Assembly: GCA_028871345.1 (NCBI GenBank) | Contig: JAGWNK010000008.1 | Coordinates: 1 to 64,000, forward strand | Source of the DNA: Alphaproteobacteria bacterium | GTDB lineage: Bacteria > Pseudomonadota > Alphaproteobacteria > Micropepsales > Micropepsaceae | DNA length: 64,000 nt | Direction: 5' to 3' | Program-made: the position numbers and the translations under genes | The notes under the pieces: generated by a model | What the model was told of the DNA's origin: nothing | What the model saw: the letters and a program-made list of their open reading frames with translations, nothing else | Database searches by the model: none | Part shown: positions 8,801 to 16,798 of the stretch, in pieces | Position numbering within the stretch: the first letter of the stretch is position 1 | Layout: the number at the start of each line of letters is the position of its first letter

Positions 8801-11165
8801 GACCTATGACGACTTGCTCGACAAGCGCCAGTTGGCCGCCCAAGGCATCAATGTGATCCGCTATCGGCGTCAGCGGACACATGGCCGAAACATGATTGTG
8901 TCGTCGACATCGGAACTGCGCATCCTGCAGGTCTTGGTTCGGCGGCGGCTCGCAGAATTGAGCCTGGGACTCCCCGACGAACGGCTCTCAGCGCTGGCAC
9001 AACGGATGATTGACGATGCTTGCAGCATTTCGGGCGATATCGTTCTGCGCGCTGCGAAGCGTGGTGTATCGGCGGGTGAGCTCATCGGGTTGGTCTTAAG
9101 CCGTGCGTTGATCGCCGAGGAGTTCGGTGCGCAGGCGACGGTTGCCTGGTTCTTACTGGATGACTACGCGGAATGGCTTGGTCAGCGTGAGCAAGGGATT
9201 GCGGATATTCTGGCGCTGAGCGTAGGCCGGGATGCCGGTGGCGCCACAACCTTGCGCGCGGTGGTGACCGAGGCAAAGTATGTCGGCTTGGACGGGGCAG
9301 CCGAGGCACGACGGACCTCCAAGCAGCAGCTTCGCCACACCGTCCAGCGCATCGAGGAGGCGCTGTTCGGTGATCCCGGACGATTGGATCGGGATTTGTG
9401 GCTTTCGCGGATCGCCGATTTGCTGCTCGATGGGACGACGGCGCTGGGCCAGTCGGATGCGCTGGAAGCGGTGCGGGACGGCATCCGTCAAGGCGTCACG
9501 ACCATCGACCTTCGCGGATATTCTCATATTTTCATTTCTGGGCTTGCTGAACCGGCGGGTTCCGGAGAGCAGGAACCGATCCCCGATGTGCCGCACGGGC
9601 TGCAGGAGATCTTCACGCGTGAAGATTTGCGCAATCTTCTCAAAGCCTATGAGGCTCGGACAGCGCTGGCCGGTTTGCGAAGGGGATTGGGTGAGCAGCA
9701 TCCTTGGGAAGAAACCGAATTTCGCAGCCCCGCGCCGAGAGTGAACTGGACCAGCCAGCTTGAAAGCACTGCGGGTTCGGGTGGCGCCGCGGCACCGAGG
9801 CCAAAGCCGGGTCCGCGGGGCACGCCGAAGGCGACGAAGGCGCTTGAGCCAAAAGTTGAGCCCGCTGAAGCCGAACCTGCGTCTGCCGAACAGGCCGAAC
9901 AGGTCGAACCGGCAGCCGAAGCCGCCGATACGCCAAAACCGGAACAAGGCCGAGACATCGCGTCGTTGATCGAGGCGCGGGCGCTGCAGCGGTCTTCGGT
10001 ATCCGAAGCTGAAGGGTCCTGGCTCGATGGCACGGCGCAGAAGTTGCGCACCGCATTGTTGGGATACGGGTTGCAGGCGAAGATTCTCGGCACGCGTCTG
10101 ACGCCGAACGCGGCGCTGATCCGGTTCATGGGCTCAGATCGACTCCGGGTGGAAGATATCGAGTCCAAGCAGTCGGCGCTTCTGACGACGCACGGTCTTC
10201 GCCTCGTTGCGATCTCGCCCTTGCCGGGCGAGATCGTCGTCGCGGTGGCGCGTCCGCAACGCCAGACCGTATCTTTGTGGGACGTGTGGGCGCGGCGGGA
10301 GTTGAACCGCAACGCTGCCGGTTTGAACACGTCATTCGTGGTGGGCTTGCGCGAGCTTGATGGAGAGATTCTTTATCTCAATCTCGGCTCGGCCTTTGGC
10401 GGCGCCCAGCAACACGAGCCGCATACCCTGGTTGCAGGCGCGACGGGTAGTGGCAAGTCGGTGCTTATCCAGGGTCTTATTCTCGATATTGCCGCGACCA
10501 ACTCGAGTGCGTTGGCACAAATCATCCTGATCGATCCCAAGCTGGGGGTCGACTACGCCGCGGTCGACCGCCTACCTCACATTCCGGGCGGTATCGTCGT
10601 TGATCAAACGCGCGCGAAGGAAGAACTCGAACGCCTCGTGGGCGAGATGGAGCGGCGTTATGAGCTTTTCCGTGCGCATAGCGTTCGCGACCTGAGAGCC
10701 TTCAATGTCGCGGTAGCTCCAGCCGATCGCTTGCCCATGTTGTTTCTGGTCCACGACGAATTCGCAGAATGGATGTTGACGGAAGACTACAAGGAAGCCG
10801 TGGCGGCAAATGTACAGCGCCTGGGTGTAAAGGCCCGCGCAGCGGGCATTCATCTCATCTTCGCGGCGCAACGCCCTGACGTGAACGTCATGCCAATGCA
10901 ATTGCGGGACAACCTGGGCAACCGGTTGATCTTGAAGGTGGCCAGCGTCGGCACCTCTGAGATCGCTCTGGGTGTGAAAGGTGCGGAGTCGCTATTGGGC
11001 CTTGGCCATTTGGCGGCGCGGCTCAATGGTGAGCCCGGTATCGTCTTTGCCCAAGCGCCATTTCTATCGGACGAGGATATAGAGCGCGCTGTGGAGGCGA
11101 TCATTCACGGCGATGAGAATGCCGCCCGAGAAGCCGGCGAACGCGAGGTTGTGCCCGCGGTGTGA
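5811..11165 (+). CDS. sspH: PT-dependent restriction protein, SspH/DptH-like HerA/FtsK translocase
   Basis: This 1784-residue protein ends in a HerA/FtsK-type motor: Walker A at 1543-1550 (GATGSGKS) and Walker B at about 1644-1650 (LFLVHDE), followed by an AAQRPD sensor-like strand. A proline/alanine/glutamate-rich linker covers roughly residues 1325-1390. Before it, D1132 (DILALSV) and E1154-x-K1156 (VVTEAKYV) are arranged like a PD-(D/E)xK nuclease core. The N-terminal 1000 residues are unassigned. DptH-type proteins are the helicase/translocase of the FGH restriction complex. The start ATG overlaps the stop of the G gene, indicating coupled translation. It converges on the sspD operon with only 47 bp between stops. 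Confidence 0.8.
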   Translation: MNASELLGAVGAASLRERLTNESEGDGLARFMLDRLTGQQVAAVVQALLLDAETAKKVKIAVPRDLVAAFGLPESVITDERTVALRHAECDRPALLLANTDDDQGASLQDVTLLGAKQLTEEPRLWVEAAAAGLGLPESQLEIWQAALRGLAAAEDWTLHQVSNYVELTRRVIADDSKPLLEALGWALPALQLPRDSGYFLAIRAKDQALPARWKKLFDKLVTDRRPLLLKQRPPRQLIEAEELRTQFETVRDDIPPAAHATIEAFINAPPSWRDEAAALAELEWEADGVLQVFSGLRQKKTSLAEETIQFFEFELPDRLSDIDKEYLKQLKESKSHKEPRDDDRDFFEAHREELGQDRSLRAKWERFIFGRPIECTDLLEGLLRALERLYGQAGALGAVRSLEIRTTRRTKAQWLELNADVATSFAVRYRGLPALMGGAVKWDTSHLFEYEALLEAASRRKKYKRNVSVSRTSLQIKLDITLKIGDGALADRTTVQLIWMGRPDGIGLELRDDLDRLLKRPLTRSSVARQPVSRKGSLQSVSLSDVATLQPAYRQDSGSLIPKSDPAYDVGRQFPKALKAAANGRLSGESAAAVGAAWESFAAAYATAIEGWRQNGLADPALLVQAEHYGALLRALGQHAPGDLNRQELWEPVLSLGCVAVTGGAPSAIIAPWHPLRLAASTVKARSVAGLAAHLLTAEQINFGDSRLFFADLRAELAHPFYPEVAVGYHGAEPVLLAETSTLNDYSLMERPVRDPAEAATDVDPREAAGQIRGLLERYLDLQPHERSNLSIMLYNCDAAGLPFATVNALGSVHDEDEMHCNVLVRHRDRPKLNRIYKELLEGSEADPDALVVSETSRNFMSKLRIGVMLDGGATPSADYRSVDLAFLHDVVSRQAKEAWFSVPASATAPNLLDHVPARWSYRRVTAEDELKATNYLACPRQPAAGWAYLDAIADVVRRQSHGANEHVLPARQISFQDQGLKAMFDEVHGLAEWVATYDDLLDKRQLAAQGINVIRYRRQRTHGRNMIVSSTSELRILQVLVRRRLAELSLGLPDERLSALAQRMIDDACSISGDIVLRAAKRGVSAGELIGLVLSRALIAEEFGAQATVAWFLLDDYAEWLGQREQGIADILALSVGRDAGGATTLRAVVTEAKYVGLDGAAEARRTSKQQLRHTVQRIEEALFGDPGRLDRDLWLSRIADLLLDGTTALGQSDALEAVRDGIRQGVTTIDLRGYSHIFISGLAEPAGSGEQEPIPDVPHGLQEIFTREDLRNLLKAYEARTALAGLRRGLGEQHPWEETEFRSPAPRVNWTSQLESTAGSGGAAAPRPKPGPRGTPKATKALEPKVEPAEAEPASAEQAEQVEPAAEAADTPKPEQGRDIASLIEARALQRSSVSEAEGSWLDGTAQKLRTALLGYGLQAKILGTRLTPNAALIRFMGSDRLRVEDIESKQSALLTTHGLRLVAISPLPGEIVVAVARPQRQTVSLWDVWARRELNRNAAGLNTSFVVGLRELDGEILYLNLGSAFGGAQQHEPHTLVAGATGSGKSVLIQGLILDIAATNSSALAQIILIDPKLGVDYAAVDRLPHIPGGIVVDQTRAKEELERLVGEMERRYELFRAHSVRDLRAFNVAVAPADRLPMLFLVHDEFAEWMLTEDYKEAVAANVQRLGVKARAAGIHLIFAAQRPDVNVMPMQLRDNLGNRLILKVASVGTSEIALGVKGAESLLGLGHLAARLNGEPGIVFAQAPFLSDEDIERAVEAIIHGDENAAREAGEREVVPAV

Positions 11166-11168
11166 CGC

Positions 11169-11180
11169 TCGTGATCACGA
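11169..11180. repeat. 12-bp perfect palindrome between converging sspH and membrane gene
   Basis: The sequence TCGTGATCACGA is a perfect inverted repeat in the 47-bp gap between the two stop codons. It has no T-run, so it is at best a weak bidirectional pause. A modification-site role is not supported by anything visible. Confidence 0.3.
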
Positions 11181-11212
11181 AACGGAACCTCGGCGCACCT
11201 AGTAGCGAGTGT

Positions 11213-11602
11213 CTACCTGTGCGCGGCGTAGAAGACACCGAGAAGGGAGACCAATGCGGCCGCCCAAAGAAGAAGCTCAACCGTAACGATCGTCGAGGGC
11301 AGACATGATGGCTTGATGGAGACTTTCATGTCCCCGTCCATCGTGTTGAGATTGTCGATGTAAGAATTGAACGCCATCCGAAAGCGCTGCATCACGTTGA
11401 CGAAGCAGATACTCGCAACCGCTGCAAAGGCAAAAACGGCGCAGGAAATCCATTTATCTTTTTCGAGATTGAGAACGGCAAAATACCAAAGGCCGCCCAA
11501 AATGGCCGTGAACATGGGCGGGATTTTATAAAGGATGTCGTTCATCGAACGGAAATGGGCGTATTGCTCCTTGTAGATATCCACCCGTGAGATGTCGGTC
11601 AT
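11213..11602 (-). CDS. Small integral membrane protein at the end of the ssp operon
   Basis: The product is 129 residues and I do not recognise the family. An N-terminal polar helix of about 25 residues is followed by two hydrophobic spans (about residues 28-47 and 51-72), a polar stretch with an RFRMAFNSYI helix, and a third span near the C-terminus (about 104-127). It begins 18 bp after the sspD stop on the same strand, so it is probably cotranscribed. The ATG at 11602 is preferred over an upstream TTG at 11614. Layout is loosely reminiscent of SLATT-type 2TM effector proteins, but similarity cannot be shown by eye. It could be a membrane effector, an anchor or a passenger. Confidence 0.7.
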   Translation of the reverse strand: MTDISRVDIYKEQYAHFRSMNDILYKIPPMFTAILGGLWYFAVLNLEKDKWISCAVFAFAAVASICFVNVMQRFRMAFNSYIDNLNTMDGDMKVSIKPSCLPSTIVTVELLLWAAALVSLLGVFYAAHR

Positions 11603-11620
11603 GGCGCGCCCCAAATGTTC

Positions 11621-12445
11621 TTATTTATGACAAATCAAGCAACCCGCGCCGTCGTCCTCGAATAGCACTTCGTCGACGAGCTCTTCCGGCCTTAGTGCAT
11701 TCGGGCGTCGGCGTGCTTTCAGGCGGTCCAATCTTGCCTGGTGCTCGCGCTCGATCTGTTCGACCCGCTTTGGTTCCGCGAGCTCGTCGAGCGACTCCCG
11801 GTCGCTCCAGGTGAACGGCGAACCGTGTTCTAGCGCATTCTTTTCATAGCGCTTGGCCTCTTCGAATGCGTCCGGATGCTCCCTCATGAGGTTCACCCAT
11901 TCGATCTTCTGCTGGAAGAAGCAAAACGTGCAGCCGCTGCGTGATCGCCAGCGATAATACTCGGGTAGTCCGACGCCGGCCGCGTCCAGCAGATCGATGA
12001 CGCCTTTTTTGTCGATGCCGCGTTCCCGCAAAGGCAATACGACACGAAGATTCGGATGTGTTGCGGTCAGACCTTCGCGATGGGGTTCGTCTGAGCGTAT
12101 TGCGACATAGCTAAAGATCGTCGTGCCTGCGTCCAGGTCCGGACGAATCCATCGTTCAAACGGCCGCAGTTTGAGCTGTCGCGTACACCAGCGCGTTCGC
12201 GGGGACGGAAGGAAGTTGTTGTACTCTCGCAGCCAGAAGTCGAAGTCACGGTCCGGATTGAGACGCTGGATCGGTGCGCCAAGGAAGCCTTCTAGCCGCC
12301 CCAGGAAATCGTAGACTTCCGGTAGTTCTTTGCCGGTGTCGGTGAAGAAATATTCCAGCGACAGGTCCGGTCGGGTTTGGCGCATCAACACCGCGAGCGC
12401 GGCGCTATCCCGGCCGCCGGAAATTCCTAGAACATGCCGCTCCAT
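11621..12445 (-). CDS. sspD: PT modification protein SspD, PAPS-reductase-like ATP pyrophosphatase
   Basis: The product is 274 residues. A PP-loop at residues 9-14 (SGGRDS) binds and cleaves ATP in the adenine-nucleotide alpha-hydrolase superfamily. C87-TRQLK is the conserved CT-x3-K-type element, and C172-x2-C175 (GCTFCFF) is a likely metal or Fe-S pair. The extreme C-terminus carries another pair, C269-x2-C272 (GCLICHK). SspD and DndC-type proteins activate the DNA phosphate so that sulfur can be inserted. It starts 3 bp after the sspC stop. I prefer SspD to DndC because the partners are SspB (DUF4007) and SspC, with no dndE or SMC-like dndD present. Confidence 0.85.
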   Translation of the reverse strand: MERHVLGISGGRDSAALAVLMRQTRPDLSLEYFFTDTGKELPEVYDFLGRLEGFLGAPIQRLNPDRDFDFWLREYNNFLPSPRTRWCTRQLKLRPFERWIRPDLDAGTTIFSYVAIRSDEPHREGLTATHPNLRVVLPLRERGIDKKGVIDLLDAAGVGLPEYYRWRSRSGCTFCFFQQKIEWVNLMREHPDAFEEAKRYEKNALEHGSPFTWSDRESLDELAEPKRVEQIEREHQARLDRLKARRRPNALRPEELVDEVLFEDDGAGCLICHK

Positions 12446-12448
12446 CCG

Positions 12449-15400
12449 CTAACCCGCCTTTTTCATGCGCGCTTCGCGAGGCGCCAATGTATCAAGACCC
12501 GTCTCGGCCAAAGCCGCTAAGACGACATTGCGATCAGCGCCTGATTGCGTGAGGACTTTGTGAAGTGCCTGCGCGAGCGCCGTAACTTTCGGTCGATCCC
12601 GTTCGGCGATTTCGAATTCCTCGACGAACTCCTGGCCGGCTTCGCCGGTGCCAATGATGAGGGCCATCGCCTCGCGCGTAGGATGTCGACCCTTGACGCG
12701 TGCCAGCGTTTCGGCACGGCGAAACTTCAGGGCAAAGTCGGCGAGCGCCAGTGCGGCTTGGTCGGGATCACGGTCCGTCCATTCCCGCGGCGGACGATTG
12801 ATCGCAAGGCTGGCAATCGCCTCCAGCTCTGAAACGTCTCCACGATAGGTCGCCAGCCGGCCGGCAAATGCGTCAACGCGCAGATCGCCGGTGAGGTCCG
12901 CGACGACCAGCGCGCGCTCGTGAAGCTCGGCGAAGTCGTCTTGCGTTTGGCCTAACGCGCCTAACATTTTCTGCGATAGATCAGCCATCATTTTGGGGTA
13001 GGCCGCACTCAATTCGCGGAGCGCCGTCTCGATGCCGGTTGCGGTCGCCTGGGCATCGCTTTCGCCGAATATTGTGGGGATGTCGACGAAGAGCGCCTTG
13101 TGCGGATCGTCTGCCCGCAGCAGGACGTGGCGTACCTCGGCAGTCGCTGGCGAAAGGCTGAGAGTCTTTTGTGTCCAAGGGGGCAGATCGCGTGCAAAGC
13201 GAACTAAACGCCGTGCAACCTCCAGCGGATCTGGTGGACAGGCTTGGCCTGTCGCTTTCTTCACCGCGCGCGCGACACCATCGAGGATCGCTCCACGGAA
13301 GGCGTCCACATCCACCCGGCGCAACGCGACAAGGTCTTCGTCCTGCAGCAGGATATCGACGAGATAGTCGTCGATCTCCGCCTGGAACTTGCCTTCCCCG
13401 TAAAGCGCAAAACGATGGCGGTTGGCCATGATGAACGCGAGCGCCAAAAGTGGCATGAGCCCGCGGCGGATTCCAAAGGGTGGCGCTGCCCAAAGGTGAT
13501 AGAGACGGCCGAGCGGGACGGGGCCATGGTCGCCGGCGAACAACGCCTCGGCCGCTTCCCAAGAAGGCTTGTATGTCTGGCCGACCCGGCTGTTGGTAGG
13601 CTTGCTGAAACCATAGGACTCGCCGGATTTGTGGTGCAGTCCCGCAGCGGCGATTACCGTGGCATACAGTCCGCGCTCGACGGGAAAGCCTTCGATTCCA
13701 AGCGCAGGTTTGTCGGGTGCTGAAATCATTGCGTGCATCAGGGCGCGAACCCCGGCCTGGGTATTGCTGGATGGCCTTTCACGATTGACGAGCTCGCTGT
13801 GAACGCGCGGCGCCTGGTTGAACCGTCGATCGGCGAGATCCGAAGCAAGGCGCGAGAGACTCGCACCGGCAGGTAAGTCGATACGCTCGCCGGCGACATG
13901 CCAATCGGCGTTGGCAAATCCCGCGCGCAGTTCTTCGTCGAGCTCCGCAGACACCGCCGCGATCCGTGCTGCGATCTCGCGGCGGGCCACGCTGTCGCCG
14001 TCGAGCTCGGGACGGCTCGTGCGAACCGCTTCAAGCGCGATGAGCTCGCTTCCCAGGTCGCGGAGTCGCCATGCGTTGCGCGGCAGGCCCATGGCGATCA
14101 GTTGTTCGCTCGCTCGCTCCGATGCCGCGTGGCAATTCGCCAGAGCTGCTTTTCGCTGCTCCTCCGCGGTTGGGATGGCCAAGATGAAATGGCCTGCGGC
14201 ATCGCCGGCCCGATCGGCGATGCGGCCAAGGTCCGCGAGATGGACAAGCTCGGTCTGGAACCACCGCAGGCTGCCTGTCTCATGGTAATGGCGTTTGGCC
14301 AGGACGGGCTGGAGACCGACGAGGCGTGCGAGACGCCCTAGGTCGAGGCCGGAGGCTTGGGCGGCAGCGGAAGCTACCGCCCCGTCGATATCGAAATCAC
14401 TGCCGGCATAGATCGCCCATGCGTCCAAATGTTTCCGGAATACAGCGATCGACCATCGCTCTAACTCGCTCAACGCGGCGTCAATTGCGCTTGCTTCGGC
14501 GTCAGGGACGCAAGCTGTGAGAGTTGCTCGATCTGCCGCCAAGCCCGAGCCGTTACGAAACATGTCTATCAACGCAATGGATTTCGCGAGCCTGACATGA
14601 AGCGCGGTCCCGCGCGCTTCGCAGCGCTCAATGGCATCGGCGCCCTGCGCCCAACGATGGCTATCGTTCGACGCCAGTATCGCAGGCTCCAGATTGATCC
14701 GCAGATAGTCCCAAAAGCGGTCGGGACCAAAAAGCTCACGCGCGGCAGCGGGCATCTCGCGGAGAAAATCCTGAAAGCCTCCAGGTTCGGCAGAAGCCAG
14801 AAAGCCGAACACGCTGCGCTCGTTTTGGCCGAAACGCCGACGGGACATCGGGCCAAGCACGACGGCTGTGACCGGGTGCAGTGGCCAGCATTTGTCCAAG
14901 CGGGCTGCTAGATCGGCTGGTGTGCCAGGACGCCGCGAGCGGATCGACTGCGCGATAGCCTCAACGGAATGAGCCGTTTCGGCATGACGATGCTCGGATA
15001 CGATAGCGCGGCCCAACAGGTCGACAACTTCGTCTACGCCCGCGATCAGCGGCACGTCCGAAAACCGGCCCTGGATCTTCGCCCATTCGTCGCGCGCTTC
15101 GCGGCCAAGGCGGCTCGCATATTGCTCGAAGGCCTGGTGCAAAATTCCGACGACGACAAGGCGTCCGCGCGCACGCGATGCAGCTTCGGCAAGTTCCTGG
15201 AAGAAATAGATATCGGCGCCGTCTGCCGCGGCACCTTCCAGGAATTTTCCCATCTCATCGATAATCAGCAAGACGCCATCGCGTGGTCGCGCGTCCGCCT
15301 CTTGCACAAGCCGCTCGATGAGTTCGCGCGGACTCTTTACTTCGTGTCTGGGCCGGCCGCGCGTCGCGCCGTCGCGCCGTCGCGCCTGCTCCAGGGCGGA

Positions 15401-15784
15401 GGCGATGTCGCTAACCGGATCGCCACGACGGCCAACAACTGGCACGACCAGCCAGCCGTCTCGGCTTGGTTGGTAAGCTTCCAGCAGATCTTGCGCGACG
15501 CCCGGCCCAAGCGCGCCCGTCGCGGCGGCACGTATTGCGCCCTTCGGTCCGAGCAAGCCAGCCAGGCCCACTGCCAAACTCGATTTGCCGCCGCCGTAAG
15601 GACCGGTCCATGTGAATGCGCGTTGCGCAGTCTGCGTGATCTGGCTTGCCATACCCCGAAGGCCATCGGCAGCGGAGCGCTGACAAACAAATCCCTGCAG
15701 CGCGTCCACGCGTGCGAGATCGCTGTCCAGCCTGATGGACCGTTGAAACCGACGCGCGATGGAGACGTGATCGGCGAGTGTCAT
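12449..15784 (-). CDS. sspC: PT modification protein SspC, large P-loop ATPase
   Basis: The product is 1111 residues from an ATG at 15784 that overlaps the sspB stop (ATGA); the frame stays open further upstream but that part overlaps sspB. Walker A is at 61-68 (GPYGGGKS) and Walker B at 171-177 (VLLIIDE). The remaining about 930 residues are helical and have no motif I can name. SspC-family ATPases work with SspB and SspD in single-stranded phosphorothioation. Placement between sspB and sspD with overlaps of a few bases supports the assignment. Confidence 0.82.
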   Translation of the reverse strand: MTLADHVSIARRFQRSIRLDSDLARVDALQGFVCQRSAADGLRGMASQITQTAQRAFTWTGPYGGGKSSLAVGLAGLLGPKGAIRAAATGALGPGVAQDLLEAYQPSRDGWLVVPVVGRRGDPVSDIASALEQARRRDGATRGRPRHEVKSPRELIERLVQEADARPRDGVLLIIDEMGKFLEGAAADGADIYFFQELAEAASRARGRLVVVGILHQAFEQYASRLGREARDEWAKIQGRFSDVPLIAGVDEVVDLLGRAIVSEHRHAETAHSVEAIAQSIRSRRPGTPADLAARLDKCWPLHPVTAVVLGPMSRRRFGQNERSVFGFLASAEPGGFQDFLREMPAAARELFGPDRFWDYLRINLEPAILASNDSHRWAQGADAIERCEARGTALHVRLAKSIALIDMFRNGSGLAADRATLTACVPDAEASAIDAALSELERWSIAVFRKHLDAWAIYAGSDFDIDGAVASAAAQASGLDLGRLARLVGLQPVLAKRHYHETGSLRWFQTELVHLADLGRIADRAGDAAGHFILAIPTAEEQRKAALANCHAASERASEQLIAMGLPRNAWRLRDLGSELIALEAVRTSRPELDGDSVARREIAARIAAVSAELDEELRAGFANADWHVAGERIDLPAGASLSRLASDLADRRFNQAPRVHSELVNRERPSSNTQAGVRALMHAMISAPDKPALGIEGFPVERGLYATVIAAAGLHHKSGESYGFSKPTNSRVGQTYKPSWEAAEALFAGDHGPVPLGRLYHLWAAPPFGIRRGLMPLLALAFIMANRHRFALYGEGKFQAEIDDYLVDILLQDEDLVALRRVDVDAFRGAILDGVARAVKKATGQACPPDPLEVARRLVRFARDLPPWTQKTLSLSPATAEVRHVLLRADDPHKALFVDIPTIFGESDAQATATGIETALRELSAAYPKMMADLSQKMLGALGQTQDDFAELHERALVVADLTGDLRVDAFAGRLATYRGDVSELEAIASLAINRPPREWTDRDPDQAALALADFALKFRRAETLARVKGRHPTREAMALIIGTGEAGQEFVEEFEIAERDRPKVTALAQALHKVLTQSGADRNVVLAALAETGLDTLAPREARMKKAG

Positions 15785-16719
15785 GCGGCCCGCCGCTTGT
15801 CGTTTTCGGCTCGATACGCACAGGCCAGAAGCCCAAGCGGATTGGAGATCGGCTTGACCCGGAGGACCTGACGGACGCCTGCGGTGTCCGACCACACGAT
15901 GCGGCCGCGCGTCACGTCTTCCATCGCGGTCAAGCGCTCGACAACGGAGTTTTCATCGAGTTTGAAGACGCGGCCCGGGGAGCCCGGCTCGTAGGCGATT
16001 GCCTCGACGGAGAGCGTGGCCGCGTTTGGAGCATGCCGATTCCAAAAAGCGTTCAGCGCATAGGCAAATACGCCATCGGGGAGACTTGGTTTTGGACCAC
16101 GCCGAAATTCGTAGAGCCGACCCGCGACCGGGCGGATGAGACCGAGCTCAGCCAAGACGGGCTCCAACGCGTCTTCGCCAGCGACCTTGTCAACGCGGGG
16201 GACGTAACTGCGAATGAAGCATTCGACGTCTCGCGTCACGGTTTTCTCGGCAATGCGCGACCATTGGCGCGCGCGGGCGTATTGCAGAATCGACGTGCTC
16301 AAGGCGTCATGGTCGAATGTCTGCGCCGCCAAATGATTGAAGGCCCAATACCACGTGGTGGTCATCTTTGGATCGCCGGCGACCTGCCATTGGACGAGCC
16401 AAGCGGTCGCGGGCCTTTCCATGTAGGGATCCCACGGGCGGTCGCCGCCGAACAGGTTTTGACCAAGTTCGGTCGCTCCGACCCGTGTTCCCTTTTCCTC
16501 GATGATGTCGCAGGCAAGCGCCCAATGACGAATCGCGAGGGCCATGTTTTTTCCCACGCCAAATGTCACGATCGATTCGGGACTGCTGAAGATGGTCCGG
16601 GCCGCGCCGGATGCGACGGCATCAAAGGCCTTGCGCAGCCAAAGATGCCTCAGAGGGAAAGTCTCGTGCCCCGAGAACTGTCCCTTGAATTCGTTGTCTG
16701 TGATCGGCCCCCGTAGCAT
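15781..16719 (-). CDS. sspB: PT modification protein SspB, DUF4007 family
   Basis: The product is 312 residues with both hallmarks of DUF4007: an N-terminal FSGHETFPLRHLWLRKA block (15-31) and FGVGKNM at 53-59. In described Ssp systems SspB is the DNA nicking component needed for sulfur insertion on one strand. The gene begins the sspBCD run; its stop overlaps sspC by 4 bp. It lies 79 bp downstream of sspA on the same strand, so all four genes could share one transcript, although a second promoter in the gap is possible. Confidence 0.88.
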   Translation of the reverse strand: MLRGPITDNEFKGQFSGHETFPLRHLWLRKAFDAVASGAARTIFSSPESIVTFGVGKNMALAIRHWALACDIIEEKGTRVGATELGQNLFGGDRPWDPYMERPATAWLVQWQVAGDPKMTTTWYWAFNHLAAQTFDHDALSTSILQYARARQWSRIAEKTVTRDVECFIRSYVPRVDKVAGEDALEPVLAELGLIRPVAGRLYEFRRGPKPSLPDGVFAYALNAFWNRHAPNAATLSVEAIAYEPGSPGRVFKLDENSVVERLTAMEDVTRGRIVWSDTAGVRQVLRVKPISNPLGLLACAYRAENDKRRAA

Positions 16720-16798
16720 CCGGTCATGCTACTGGATGGATCGTCCAGGAGCAAGACGGAATCGGACGCGGATGCAACCTTCCGGTTATTGCCGTAGG

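Noticed and set aside
12449-15895. N-terminal 37-residue extension of SspC
   Set aside because: It overlaps sspB. The ATG at 15784, which overlaps the sspB stop, begins exactly at the conserved part.
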